This document shows positions 1 to 6,890 of a stretch of DNA of 9,331 bases, in pieces. The notes under the pieces were generated by a model. That model was not told the origin of the DNA. It searched no databases and was given only the letters and a program-made list of their open reading frames with translations. Both the position numbers and the translations under genes were made by a program. This DNA is from an uncultured Eubacteriales bacterium (lineage in GTDB: Bacteria > Bacillota > Clostridia > Oscillospirales > Acutalibacteraceae), in NCBI GenBank assembly GCA_934444695.1, contig CAKSDF010000069.1, positions 1-9,331 of the forward strand, written 5' to 3'. Each line of letters opens with the position of its first letter. The stretch's first letter is position 1.

Positions 1-93
1 ATTCACGGCATCACAGCGGGAGCTTTCCTCCTTTGTGATTGCTACTTTGCCTTTTTTGTCAATGATTTTTACGGCATTTGAAAAATCACACAC
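1..93 (-). other. possible start of an unidentified gene leaving the left edge
   Basis: The 169 bases left of rmuC hold no gene I can identify. On the minus strand one frame stays open from a GTG at 93 to base 1 and reads 31 residues, beginning VCDFSNAVKIIDKKGK. Its lysine-rich, soluble character and codon choice resemble the neighbouring genes. Against it, I see no Shine-Dalgarno sequence in front of the GTG and no match to a family I know. On the plus strand, a phenylalanine-rich frame is open from base 1 to a TGA at 79-81, but this looks like the antisense shadow of the minus frame. No terminator is visible between rmuC and this frame, so it could be co-transcribed with rmuC. Confidence 0.2.
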
Positions 94-169
94 AATGGGA
101 GTCGGGTATCTTTGTCTTATTGTTTGTCGTCAAAAGACCACCTCATCTGCATATATTAAATACACTTCC

Positions 170-1390
170 TTATAAATTCCCGTTAAAATCGTCGGCCGAG
201 GAAATACCGAGAATGCTGTCGGCCTCGTTTGAATCGATAAGCTCCACCGATTTAAGATTTTTCTGAATGATATTGTTGCGCTTTTGGGCATCCTCGATTG
301 TGGAGCCTGCCTCGTCGATCTTCTTTTTGACCTTTGAAAGCAGCCCTTCAAACTTGTCATACTGAGTTCTGACAGCGCCGAGAACCTTCCATACCTCAGA
401 GGCTTTTTTATCAAGGGCAATGGTGCGGAATCCCACACGCAGGGTATTTAAAAAGGCGGTTATGGTGGTGGGGCCGCATATCATAACGCGGTATTTTGTC
501 TGTATCTCCTCGCAAAGACCGGGACGGCGCAGCACCTCGGCATAAAGCCCCTCGGTAGCGAGAAACATTATGGCAAAATCGGTGGTTTTAGGCACATCGA
601 TATAAAGCTCGGCTATGGTCTTGGCCTGGTTTTTGACCGTCTGCTCAAGGGCTTTGGTGGCCGCCTCCATGGCCGCTTTGTCGGCGTTTTCGGCCGCGTC
701 GCATATTCTTATGTAGTCCTCCTGGGGGAATTTAGAGTCGATAGGCAGCCACACAAATTTACCCTCGTCTGTGCGGGAGGGTATTTTTATGGCAAATTCC
801 ACCCGTTTTGTGTCGTTTTTGGTGGAAACATTGCATTCATACTGCTCTTTTGTAAGGGTCTGTTCGAGAATGTTTCCGAGCTGTACCTCTGCCCATGTTC
901 CGCGGGATTTAACATTTGTCAGCACCCGCTGAAGATCGCCGACGCTCCCTGCAAGCTTGTGCATTTCGCCAAGGGATTCGTGAACGATTTTGAGCTGTTC
1001 GGAAACAACCTTAAAACTGCTGTCAAGCCGTTTTGAAAGGGTGTCGGTCAGCTTTTCATCAACAGTCCGTCTCATTTCGTCAAGCTTCTTTTCGTTGCTC
1101 TGCTGAAGCCTTTCTACGCTTTCGGTGAGTGTAACATTAAGCTTGTCGCTTTGCTTTGTATTCATTTCCTGAATGTCGCGAATGAGAAGATTCATTTCCT
1201 TCAGGCTTTCGGCCGTTTCCCTTCTGTTGCGCTGAAATTCTCCGGCAACATATCCTTCCATACGGCGGAAATTCTGTTCGTTTTTCTCATCTATCTGTTC
1301 CCTGCCGTTATCATTTTTCGATTTAAGTAATATAACCGCCTCAAGAATGATAACAACGGCCGCAAGTCCCATTAAAATGTATAGTTCCAT
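170..1390 (-). CDS. rmuC: RmuC-family DNA recombination protein
   Basis: The 406-residue product matches the RmuC family, which limits inversions and rearrangements at repeats in E. coli and is related to nuclease folds; its biochemical activity is poorly defined. Residues 4-22 form an N-terminal membrane anchor (YILMGLAAVVIILEAVILL). Residues about 28-140 are highly charged and predicted to be coiled coil. The RmuC domain spans about 145-385, with the family hallmarks RGTWAEVQLGNILEQ (163-177) and LPIDSKFP (215-222). It is shorter than E. coli RmuC (about 475 residues), mainly in the coil and tail. The ATG is supported by AGGAG at 1407-1403, a somewhat long 12 bases upstream. It has its own promoter and lies behind the dnaJ terminator, so it is a separate unit rather than part of the heat-shock operon. 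Confidence 0.93.
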   Translation of the reverse strand: MELYILMGLAAVVIILEAVILLKSKNDNGREQIDEKNEQNFRRMEGYVAGEFQRNRRETAESLKEMNLLIRDIQEMNTKQSDKLNVTLTESVERLQQSNEKKLDEMRRTVDEKLTDTLSKRLDSSFKVVSEQLKIVHESLGEMHKLAGSVGDLQRVLTNVKSRGTWAEVQLGNILEQTLTKEQYECNVSTKNDTKRVEFAIKIPSRTDEGKFVWLPIDSKFPQEDYIRICDAAENADKAAMEAATKALEQTVKNQAKTIAELYIDVPKTTDFAIMFLATEGLYAEVLRRPGLCEEIQTKYRVMICGPTTITAFLNTLRVGFRTIALDKKASEVWKVLGAVRTQYDKFEGLLSKVKKKIDEAGSTIEDAQKRNNIIQKNLKSVELIDSNEADSILGISSADDFNGNL

Positions 1391-1425
1391 ATTTGCCGCA
1401 CTCTCCTTTTCTTTTCGTTGTCAAT

Positions 1426-1454
1426 ATTTTATCACACGGCTGCCCTTTTGTAAA
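1426..1454 (-). promoter_or_regulatory. sigma-A-type promoter of rmuC
   Basis: On the minus strand TTTACA (1454-1449) and TAAAAT (1431-1426) are separated by exactly 17 bases. A TG one base upstream of the -10 box adds an extended -10 element. Transcription would begin near 1419, giving a leader of only about 30 bases with the rmuC ribosome binding site inside it. Confidence 0.7.
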
Positions 1455-1560
1455 CAGTGCAAAAAAGCTATGTCCATAAATCGGGACAAAAAATGATGCT
1501 TACGAAAAATCTATCGCCGAAATTTCGAATCAAGCTAAATCCACTGCAAAATTCCCGCAG

Positions 1561-1600
1561 AAAAATCAAAAAGCGGAAAGCCTTAATAAAAGCCTTCCGC
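1561..1600 (-). terminator. rho-independent terminator of the hrcA-grpE-dnaK-dnaJ operon
   Basis: Read on the minus strand, GCGGAA and the bases after it (from 1600) pair with AAGGCTTTCCGC (ending 1573). The stem has about 12 pairs, two of them G-U, with a four-base loop. It is followed by the U-rich tract TTTTTGATTTTT (1572-1561). The two G-U pairs become A-C mismatches on the other strand, which shows the element works in the dnaJ direction. It lies about 36 bases past the dnaJ stop. Confidence 0.88.
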
Positions 1601-1612
1601 AGCATAAGCACC

Positions 1613-1628
1613 CCGGTTAAATAACCGG
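1613..1628 (-). other. short hairpin just after dnaJ
   Basis: CCGGTTA (1613-1619) and TAACCGG (1622-1628) form a perfect inverted repeat with two bases between the arms, starting 7 bases past the dnaJ stop. No U tract follows it on either strand, so it is not a terminator alone. It could protect the 3' end of the transcript ahead of the true terminator at 1561-1600. Confidence 0.45.
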
Positions 1629-1635
1629 ATACTCA

Positions 1636-2760
1636 TTATTTTTTAAATTTCCCGAAAAAAGATTTGCGCTTTTTATAGTTGTCGTCGCTTAATGTGGCGC
1701 TGAAATCCTTAAGAAGGGATTTTTGTTTTGAGTTAAGATTCTTGGGCACCTCAAGCACTACCTTGACATACTGATCTCCCCTGATGGAAGAATTGATGCG
1801 GGTAATACCCTTGCCTCTCAGTTTAAAAACGTCGCCTGGCTGAGTTCCCTCGGGAATGCTGTATTTAACGTTTCCGTCGAGGGTGGGAACGGTCAGCTCG
1901 TCGCCCAAAGCAGCCTGAGTAAAGGTTATGGGAAATTCGCACCACACGTCAAAGCCTCTGCGTTCAAAAATAGGATGAGGCCTTACCGCAACGGTAATTC
2001 TCAGATCGCCCGAAGGACCGCCGTTGTCGCCTGCGTGGCCGCCTCCGCGAAGTACAAAGGTCTGACCGTCGTCGATTCCGGCAGGAATCTTGATTTCCTC
2101 GTTTTTGGTGCGGCGCACCTTGCCCTTTCCTCCGCAGGAACGGCAGGGCTTCTCGATTATCTTACCTGTGCCCCGGCATTGGTCGCACACACGCTGAGAC
2201 TGCATCACGCCGAAAGGAGTGCGCTGGCTGACATTTATCTGACCGGTACCGTGACAGGTGGGACAGGTCTTAGGCTGTGAGCCTGCCTGAGCGCCCGATC
2301 CGCCGCAGGTATCGCATTTTTCGATGCGGGTTACGGTTATGTTTTTTTTACAGCCAAAGGCCGCTTCCTCAAAGGATATGACCACCGTCGCACCTGCGTC
2401 CTCTCCCCTTCTGGGGGCGTTGGGATTACGGGTACGGCCGCCTCCGCCGAAAAAGCTGCTGAAAATGTCGCCGAGATCGCCGAAATCCACATTGTAAGCG
2501 CCTCCGCCGTATCCGCCCGCGCCAAAGTTGGGATCAACTCCCGCGTGGCCGAACTGGTCGTATTTGGCCTTTTTCTCGCTGTCCGACAGCACCTCATAGG
2601 CCTCGTTGACCTCTTTGAATTTTTCCTCAGCGGCCTTGTCACCCGGGTTAAGGTCGGGATGATATTTTTTTGCCTGCTGACGGTATGCTTTTTTTATCTG
2701 ATCCTCCGTGGCGCTTTTATCGACTCCCAGCACCTCGTAATAATCCCGTTTATCCGCCAA
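1636..2760 (-). CDS. dnaJ: chaperone DnaJ (Hsp40, type I)
   Basis: A 374-residue type I J-protein, the usual length. It delivers unfolded substrates to DnaK and stimulates its ATPase in the cytoplasm. The J domain covers residues 5-70 with the invariant HPD at 34-36. A Gly/Phe-rich linker follows at about 76-110. The zinc domain has all four CxxCxGxG repeats intact: CDTCGGSG (149-156), CPTCHGTG (166-173), CDQCRGTG (192-199) and CRSCGGKG (206-213). The C-terminal substrate-binding domains run to about 350, and the tail is lysine-rich (KKRKSFFGKFKK). The start is TTG, with GGAG 9 bases upstream; no in-frame ATG is better placed, and the J domain begins right after it. It is the last gene of the operon, 253 bases after dnaK, with a candidate promoter of its own in that gap. 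Confidence 0.98.
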   Translation of the reverse strand: MADKRDYYEVLGVDKSATEDQIKKAYRQQAKKYHPDLNPGDKAAEEKFKEVNEAYEVLSDSEKKAKYDQFGHAGVDPNFGAGGYGGGAYNVDFGDLGDIFSSFFGGGGRTRNPNAPRRGEDAGATVVISFEEAAFGCKKNITVTRIEKCDTCGGSGAQAGSQPKTCPTCHGTGQINVSQRTPFGVMQSQRVCDQCRGTGKIIEKPCRSCGGKGKVRRTKNEEIKIPAGIDDGQTFVLRGGGHAGDNGGPSGDLRITVAVRPHPIFERRGFDVWCEFPITFTQAALGDELTVPTLDGNVKYSIPEGTQPGDVFKLRGKGITRINSSIRGDQYVKVVLEVPKNLNSKQKSLLKDFSATLSDDNYKKRKSFFGKFKK

Positions 2761-2811
2761 GTTTATTCACTCCAAAATCGGTTGATTAGTATGTTGATTG
2801 GTAATATCGGT

Positions 2812-2849
2812 TTAGTTTCCGTAATCCGACTTAGTTTCTGTAATTCGAC
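2812..2849. repeat. 19-base tandem duplication in the dnaK-dnaJ spacer
   Basis: TTAGTTTCCGTAATCCGAC (2812-2830) is followed directly by TTAGTTTCTGTAATTCGAC (2831-2849). Both units are 19 bases with 17 identities; the two differences are C/T. It lies in the dnaJ leader if the candidate promoter at 2948-2976 is used. The length is not a multiple of three and the region is non-coding. Confidence 0.85.
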
Positions 2850-2851
2850 CA

Positions 2852-2880
2852 ATCGGCCGAGCTTTTTCGTCCCGGCCGAT
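2852..2880 (-). other. hairpin in the dnaJ leader
   Basis: ATCGGCCG (2852-2859) and CGGCCGAT (2873-2880) form a perfect 8-base stem with a 13-base loop. No U tract follows on the minus strand, so it is not a terminator. It could be an RNA processing or stability element that separates the dnaK and dnaJ parts of the message, or a protein-binding dyad. Confidence 0.5.
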
Positions 2881-2947
2881 ATAGCTGATTATTATTGTGT
2901 GATTAAGCAATCGGCATCCGACCGCCGTTTGCCCTTTTTAATTAAAG

Positions 2948-2976
2948 ATTATAATCGCAGCAGACCAATCGGTGAA
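2948..2976 (-). promoter_or_regulatory. candidate internal promoter for dnaJ
   Basis: On the minus strand TTCACC (2976-2971, four of six consensus bases) and a perfect TATAAT (2953-2948) are 17 bases apart, in the dnaK-dnaJ spacer. Transcription would start near 2941 and give a leader of about 180 bases that includes the tandem repeat and the hairpin. No CIRCE sequence accompanies it, so it would not be under HrcA control. The -10 box sits in the palindrome GATTATAATC, which weakens the directional argument. Confidence 0.4.
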
Positions 2977-3013
2977 ATGTTCCGATCGTCAAATCGATTT
3001 ATCGGTTCTTTAA

Positions 3014-4873
3014 TCAGTTCTTTTTGTCGTCGTCGGCATCTTTGTAATCGGCCTCGTAAACATTAGAACCGTCTGCGGCGCCGTTTGCACCTGCTGCTCC
3101 GTTTGCGGCGTCTGCACCCTGCTGCGCTGCTGCGGCTTCCTGAGCGGCCTTATACACCTTCTCGGAAACCTTGTAGATTTCCTGCTGCAATGCCTCGGAA
3201 GCGGTTTTGATCTTCTCGATGTCGTCGCCCTTGAGAGCTTCCTTAGTCTCGTCGATCTTGGCCTGAACGGCGGCTTTTTCGCTTTCATCAAGCTTGTCGC
3301 CCATATCGGTTATGGTTTTTTCGCACTGATAAACCATCTGGTCGGCATTGTTGCGGATATCCACATCCTCGCGACGCTTTTTATCCTCGGCGGCATACTG
3401 TTCGGCCTCTTTAACGGCCTTATCGATGTCGTCCTTGGACATATTAGTGCTGGAGGTGATGGTGATGTGCTGCTCCTTGCCGGTGCCCTTATCGGTAGCC
3501 GAAACATTAACGATACCGTTGGCGTCGATGTCGAAGGTAACCTCGATCTGAGGGATTCCTCTGGGTGCGGGAGCGATTCCGTCGAGATGGAACACGCCGA
3601 GGGTCTTGTTATCCTTTGCGAATTCACGCTCGCCCTGGAGCACGTGTACCTCAACCGAGGTCTGTCCGTCGGCGGCGGTGGAGAAGATCTGACTCTTCTT
3701 TGTAGGAATGGTGGAATTTCTCTCGATAACCTTGGTGTTTATTCCGCCCATGGTCTCGATACCGAGGGACAGAGGAGTAACGTCAAGCAGAAGCAGTCCC
3801 TTAACATCTCCGCCGAGCACGCCTGCCTGAAGAGCAGCGCCTACGGCAACGCATTCATCGGGGTTAATGCCCTTGAAGGGTTCTTTGCCGGTGAAGTTTT
3901 TGATTGCCTCCTGAACGGCGGGAATACGGGTGGAACCGCCCACAAGAAGCACCTTGTCGAGGTTAGAAGCAGAAAGTCCCGAGTCGGAAAGCGCCTGCTT
4001 TACAGGTCCCATGGTGGCTTCCACAAGGTCAGCGGTCAGTTCGTTGAACTTTGCACGGGTAAGGGTGGCCTCAAAGTGCTTGGGGCCGTTGGCGTCGGCA
4101 GTGATGAAGGGCAGGTTAATGTCGGTGGAGGTCATACCCGAAAGGTCAATCTTTGCCTTCTCGGCAGCCTCTTTAATACGCTGCATAGCCATTTTATCGC
4201 CGGTAAGATTGATGCCGTTCTGCTGTTTGAAGGTGTCGACCATCCAGTCCATAATGCGCTTGTCGAAGTCATCGCCGCCCAGACGGTTGTTACCTGCGGT
4301 TGCGAGAACTTCCTGAACGCCGTCGCCCATTTCGATTATGGACACATCGAATGTACCGCCGCCCAGATCGTAAACCATAACCTTTTGGTCAGTTTCCTTG
4401 TCGATGCCATATGCAAGAGCGGCTGCGGTAGGCTCGTTGATAATACGTTTAACCTCAAGGCCTGCAATCTTACCTGCATCCTTGGTGGCCTGACGCTGAG
4501 AATCGGTGAAGTATGCGGGAACGGTGATGACCGCCTCGGTCACCTTGTCGCCCAAATAGCTTTCTGCGTCGGTTTTAAGCTTCTGAAGAATTATTGCCGA
4601 AATTTCCTGAGGGGTAAAGTCCTTGCCGTCGATGTTGACCTTTCGGGCAGTACCCATATCCCTTTTTATGGATGAAATTGTGCGATCGGGGTTGGTGATG
4701 GCCTGTCTTTTTGCCACCTGTCCGACCATTCTTTCGCCGTCCTTGGAAAAAGCGACGACAGAAGGAGTTGTTCTTGCACCTTCGGCGTTTGCGATGACCA
4801 CAGGCTCGCCGCCTTCGATAACCGCTACGCAAGAGTTTGTTGTACCAAGATCGATACCAATGATTTTTGCCAT
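3014..4873 (-). CDS. dnaK: chaperone DnaK (Hsp70)
   Basis: A 619-residue cytoplasmic Hsp70 that binds exposed hydrophobic peptides in an ATP-controlled cycle with DnaJ and GrpE. All three family signatures are present: IDLGTTNS (7-14), VYDLGGGTFDVS (167-178) and VLLVGGSTRIPAVQE (308-322). The interdomain linker is GLLLLDVTP (359-367). The substrate-binding domain and helical lid follow, then an Ala/Gly-rich tail at about 575-605 ending in an acidic DADDDKKN. Between about residues 70 and 90 it lacks the roughly two-dozen-residue insertion of Gram-negative DnaK, which fits a Bacillota host. The ATG has GGAGG 8 bases upstream (4886-4882), the strongest initiation signal in the operon. It is 147 bases downstream of grpE. 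Confidence 0.99.
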   Translation of the reverse strand: MAKIIGIDLGTTNSCVAVIEGGEPVVIANAEGARTTPSVVAFSKDGERMVGQVAKRQAITNPDRTISSIKRDMGTARKVNIDGKDFTPQEISAIILQKLKTDAESYLGDKVTEAVITVPAYFTDSQRQATKDAGKIAGLEVKRIINEPTAAALAYGIDKETDQKVMVYDLGGGTFDVSIIEMGDGVQEVLATAGNNRLGGDDFDKRIMDWMVDTFKQQNGINLTGDKMAMQRIKEAAEKAKIDLSGMTSTDINLPFITADANGPKHFEATLTRAKFNELTADLVEATMGPVKQALSDSGLSASNLDKVLLVGGSTRIPAVQEAIKNFTGKEPFKGINPDECVAVGAALQAGVLGGDVKGLLLLDVTPLSLGIETMGGINTKVIERNSTIPTKKSQIFSTAADGQTSVEVHVLQGEREFAKDNKTLGVFHLDGIAPAPRGIPQIEVTFDIDANGIVNVSATDKGTGKEQHITITSSTNMSKDDIDKAVKEAEQYAAEDKKRREDVDIRNNADQMVYQCEKTITDMGDKLDESEKAAVQAKIDETKEALKGDDIEKIKTASEALQQEIYKVSEKVYKAAQEAAAAQQGADAANGAAGANGAADGSNVYEADYKDADDDKKN

Positions 4874-4881
4874 TTTTATTT

Positions 4882-4987
4882 CCTCCGAATCTGATTGAAT
4901 TGATTACTTTGTTGAAATTTGTTTTGTTGACTTTTGAATGGTTTGTTTGTAGTTTTTGATATTTATCGGTTTGTTTATTTATTAATT
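4882..4987 (-). promoter_or_regulatory. G-depleted leader and ribosome binding site of dnaK
   Basis: The transcript between the grpE hairpin and the dnaK Shine-Dalgarno (4987 down to 4887) has only 4 G in 101 bases against about 19 C; the rest is A and U. It then reaches GGAGG at 4886-4882 with 8 bases to the ATG. With almost no G the leader cannot fold stably, so the site should stay open to ribosomes. No clear promoter or CIRCE is seen inside it. Confidence 0.55.
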
Positions 4988-5007
4988 CCTGCGTTTTTAA
5001 ACACAGG
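4988..5007 (-). other. hairpin between grpE and dnaK
   Basis: On the minus strand CCTGTGTT (5007-5000) pairs with AACGCAGG (4995-4988), with one G-U pair and a short loop, starting 13 bases after the grpE stop. It is followed by AATTAATAAATAAA, not by a U tract, so it is not a terminator on this strand. A role in transcript processing or in stabilising the upstream hrcA-grpE message is possible. Confidence 0.45.
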
Positions 5008-5020
5008 CTTTAAAAGCGAT

Positions 5021-5653
5021 TTATTTGCAGTTTGCAACCGATACCATAGCGTGGCGGATGACCTTATCCCCCATTTTATAGCCCTTTTGCATAACCTGCG
5101 CGACGGTGTTTTCGCCCAAATTTTCATCCTCGATCTGAGCCACTGCATAGTGTATCTCGGGATCGAAAACGGCGTTTTCACAATCGATTTCCTCAACTCC
5201 CAGCTTTTCGAGAGCGTCGGTAAACGACTTTATGCTGAGCTCAACGCCTTTTTTGAACTCGTCCGAATTTTCGTCGGCCGATTTGACCCTCATAAAGTTA
5301 TCAAGGGCGGGCAAAAGACCTTTTATCACCTCGGCACGGGAAAATGCTCCGAGAGCCTCTGCTTCCCTTTTTGTGCGCTTTTTGTAGTTATCATATTCGG
5401 CCGCAAGCCTTAAATACATATCCTTTTGCTCGGCAAGCTGTTTTTCAAGAGCTTCAAGTTTTTCGCTGTCGGCGTTTTTATTTTCGGTTTCGCCGCCTTG
5501 GCATTTTTTCTCGTCGTTCTTTTGCGGCTTTTCGCAATTTTTCTTGCCCTGCTTTTTGTTTTCGGCCTGGTCCTCTGACTTTGCGTTAACAGGGGCTTCG
5601 GTCACCTGCTCGGCAGGGTTGGTATTTTCGGTATGTTGCTTTTTTTCTTTCAA
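5021..5653 (-). CDS. grpE: GrpE, nucleotide exchange factor of DnaK
   Basis: A 210-residue GrpE homodimer subunit that releases ADP from DnaK. Residues 1-62 are a Lys/Glu/Asn-rich disordered tail. Residues about 63-115 form the long coiled-coil dimer helix, including RLAAEYDNYKKRTKRE (82-97). The C-terminal beta-wing domain carries the family signature from FDPEIHYAVA (163-172) through KGYKMGDKVIRHAMVSVA (190-207). The start is TTG, chosen because AGAGGT lies 7 bases upstream and the next in-frame ATG (codon 79) would remove the tail and much of the coil. It sits 63 bases after hrcA and 147 before dnaK, in the standard order for Bacillota. Confidence 0.98.
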   Translation of the reverse strand: MKEKKQHTENTNPAEQVTEAPVNAKSEDQAENKKQGKKNCEKPQKNDEKKCQGGETENKNADSEKLEALEKQLAEQKDMYLRLAAEYDNYKKRTKREAEALGAFSRAEVIKGLLPALDNFMRVKSADENSDEFKKGVELSIKSFTDALEKLGVEEIDCENAVFDPEIHYAVAQIEDENLGENTVAQVMQKGYKMGDKVIRHAMVSVANCK

Positions 5654-5716
5654 AATTCACACCTCTTAATTAATGTATAAATGTTAAAAGCATATTGCAG
5701 GCCGTCTGACAGCCGT

Positions 5717-6739
5717 TTAAATGCTTCTTAAAAGTATTTTTTCTATTGCCGAAGCAAAATATTCTATACCGGGGATAATGTGAAAATAATCGAGCTTTGT
5801 GGGACCGATTATGGCGATCTTTCCGATGATGTGCGACCGGCCGGCATATCCTGCCGAAATAATGGCTGCCGAGGAAAGAGCCTCTTCATCGGTTTCTTCT
5901 CCGATAAGCACCTCAGTGCGGTCTCCCGTGCGTTTTAAAATGTCCGACAGCGATCCGCGCCTGTTTAAAAAGCCTAAAATTTTAAGCAGATTCTCTTCGG
6001 TCATATCGTTTCTGAAAAGGAGATTTGTCTCCCCTTCAAAGCGGTATTTCATATCAATGAAATCCTCAACAATAAGATAAAATCCGTTTAAAATGGGAGA
6101 AAGCACAAGCATTCTGTCCCCGAAAGCCGCCGCAAGGGATTGCACCTTTGCAAGGGTGATGGTCGAAAGACGGGCGCCTGTAAAAGCCTTGTTAATGACT
6201 CTGGCAAAAAGCTCGGCATCCTCGGCACCAAGCGACAAATCGCAGTGACAAACCCTGTTTTTAATCATTCCAGACGATGTAAGCACCGCCAGCAGCGCCG
6301 TTCCCGCACCCATCGGTATAACCTCGGCACGGGCAAGAGAAGCCTCGCTGTCTATGGGGACGGTGGTTACGGCGGCGCAGCGGGTTATGTTTGCAAGAAC
6401 CGTTCCCGCCTTGACCATAAAATCATCGGGATTGTCGACATATTTAGGAAGGGCATTGTCGATAAGGCTTTTGTCCTGCTCCGACAGCTTATATTTCTTC
6501 ATAAGGCTGTTTACATAGAAACGAAGCCCTTTGTTTGAAGGGATCCTGCCGGCCGATGTATGGGGCTGGAGAAGAAATCCAAGCTCGATAAGCTCTCCCA
6601 TCTCGTTTCTGACCGTTGCGGAAGAACAGGCCGAATCAAGAGCACCGCACACGGCCTTTGAGCCGACCGGAGCACCGGTGGCGATGTATTGTTCTACAAT
6701 GCTCGAAAGCACCATCTTTTTTCTTTCGCTCAGTTCCAC
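5717..6739 (-). CDS. hrcA: heat-inducible transcription repressor HrcA
   Basis: HrcA binds CIRCE and represses the dnaK (and usually groE) operon; it needs GroEL to fold, which makes it a sensor of chaperone supply. Starting at GTG 6739 the protein has 340 residues, typical for the family. The N-terminal winged helix includes SSATVRNEM (39-47) and the near-invariant QPHTSAGRIPSNKGLRFYV (58-76); a GAF-like domain and dimer region follow. An upstream in-frame GTG at 6748 adds three residues, but it overlaps the Shine-Dalgarno GGAGG (6752-6748), whereas the GTG at 6739 is 8 bases away and gives the typical N-terminus MELSERKK. It is first in its operon, behind CIRCE, so it represses itself. Confidence 0.97.
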   Translation of the reverse strand: MELSERKKMVLSSIVEQYIATGAPVGSKAVCGALDSACSSATVRNEMGELIELGFLLQPHTSAGRIPSNKGLRFYVNSLMKKYKLSEQDKSLIDNALPKYVDNPDDFMVKAGTVLANITRCAAVTTVPIDSEASLARAEVIPMGAGTALLAVLTSSGMIKNRVCHCDLSLGAEDAELFARVINKAFTGARLSTITLAKVQSLAAAFGDRMLVLSPILNGFYLIVEDFIDMKYRFEGETNLLFRNDMTEENLLKILGFLNRRGSLSDILKRTGDRTEVLIGEETDEEALSSAAIISAGYAGRSHIIGKIAIIGPTKLDYFHIIPGIEYFASAIEKILLRSI

Positions 6740-6747
6740 CCTGTTCA

Positions 6748-6752
6748 CCTCC
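6748..6752 (-). promoter_or_regulatory. ribosome binding site that sets the hrcA start
   Basis: The minus strand reads GGAGG TGAACAGG GTG. GGAGG overlaps the first in-frame GTG (6748-6746), so that codon cannot be started from it. The second GTG (6739-6737) is at the ideal 8-base spacing. Confidence 0.8.
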
Positions 6753-6797
6753 GTGACTTTATAGGGTTTTGTTTCGTGACTTTGTAGGGTCGTGTTT
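6752..6797. repeat. 23-base tandem duplication in the hrcA leader
   Basis: Two adjacent 23-base units (6752-6774 and 6775-6797) share 20 bases, including CGTGACTTT at the left end of each and TAGGGT in the middle. The differences are at unit positions 10, 17 and 18. The left unit abuts and slightly overlaps the hrcA Shine-Dalgarno. Confidence 0.85.
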
Positions 6798-6854
6798 TAA
6801 GAAACTGCCAATTTAAATCTGTGATTTTAAATTTCGACGGTTCAGTTTATCGGT

Positions 6855-6881
6855 TTAGCACTCGTCGTACCTGAGTGCTAA
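6855..6881. promoter_or_regulatory. CIRCE operator (HrcA binding site)
   Basis: TTAGCACTC (6855-6863), nine bases, then GAGTGCTAA (6873-6881): a perfect match to the CIRCE consensus TTAGCACTC-N9-GAGTGCTAA. It starts a few bases downstream of the predicted transcription start of hrcA, the usual location, so it acts as a repressor site and is also carried in the 5' end of the transcript. It is the only copy in the window. Confidence 0.98.
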
Positions 6882-6890
6882 CGTAAGTAT

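Noticed and set aside
1975..2280. A 101-codon plus-strand frame inside dnaJ.
   Set aside because: It is the antisense of the zinc-finger region, with no initiation signal or family match.
2852..2880. The dnaK-dnaJ hairpin as a transcription terminator.
   Set aside because: The 8-base stem is not followed by a U tract on either strand, so intrinsic termination is unlikely.
2545..3066. A 173-codon plus-strand frame running from dnaJ through the spacer into dnaK.
   Set aside because: It has no ribosome binding site and no recognisable domain. It overlaps two certain genes, and its hydrophobic start is the antisense of the charged J domain.
3467..4675. A 402-codon open frame on the plus strand inside dnaK.
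   Set aside because: It is antisense to a near-perfect DnaK. Its His/Gly/Cys/Leu-rich composition is what the complement of a codon-biased gene gives, and it has no family features. Long antisense frames over dnaK are a known annotation artefact.
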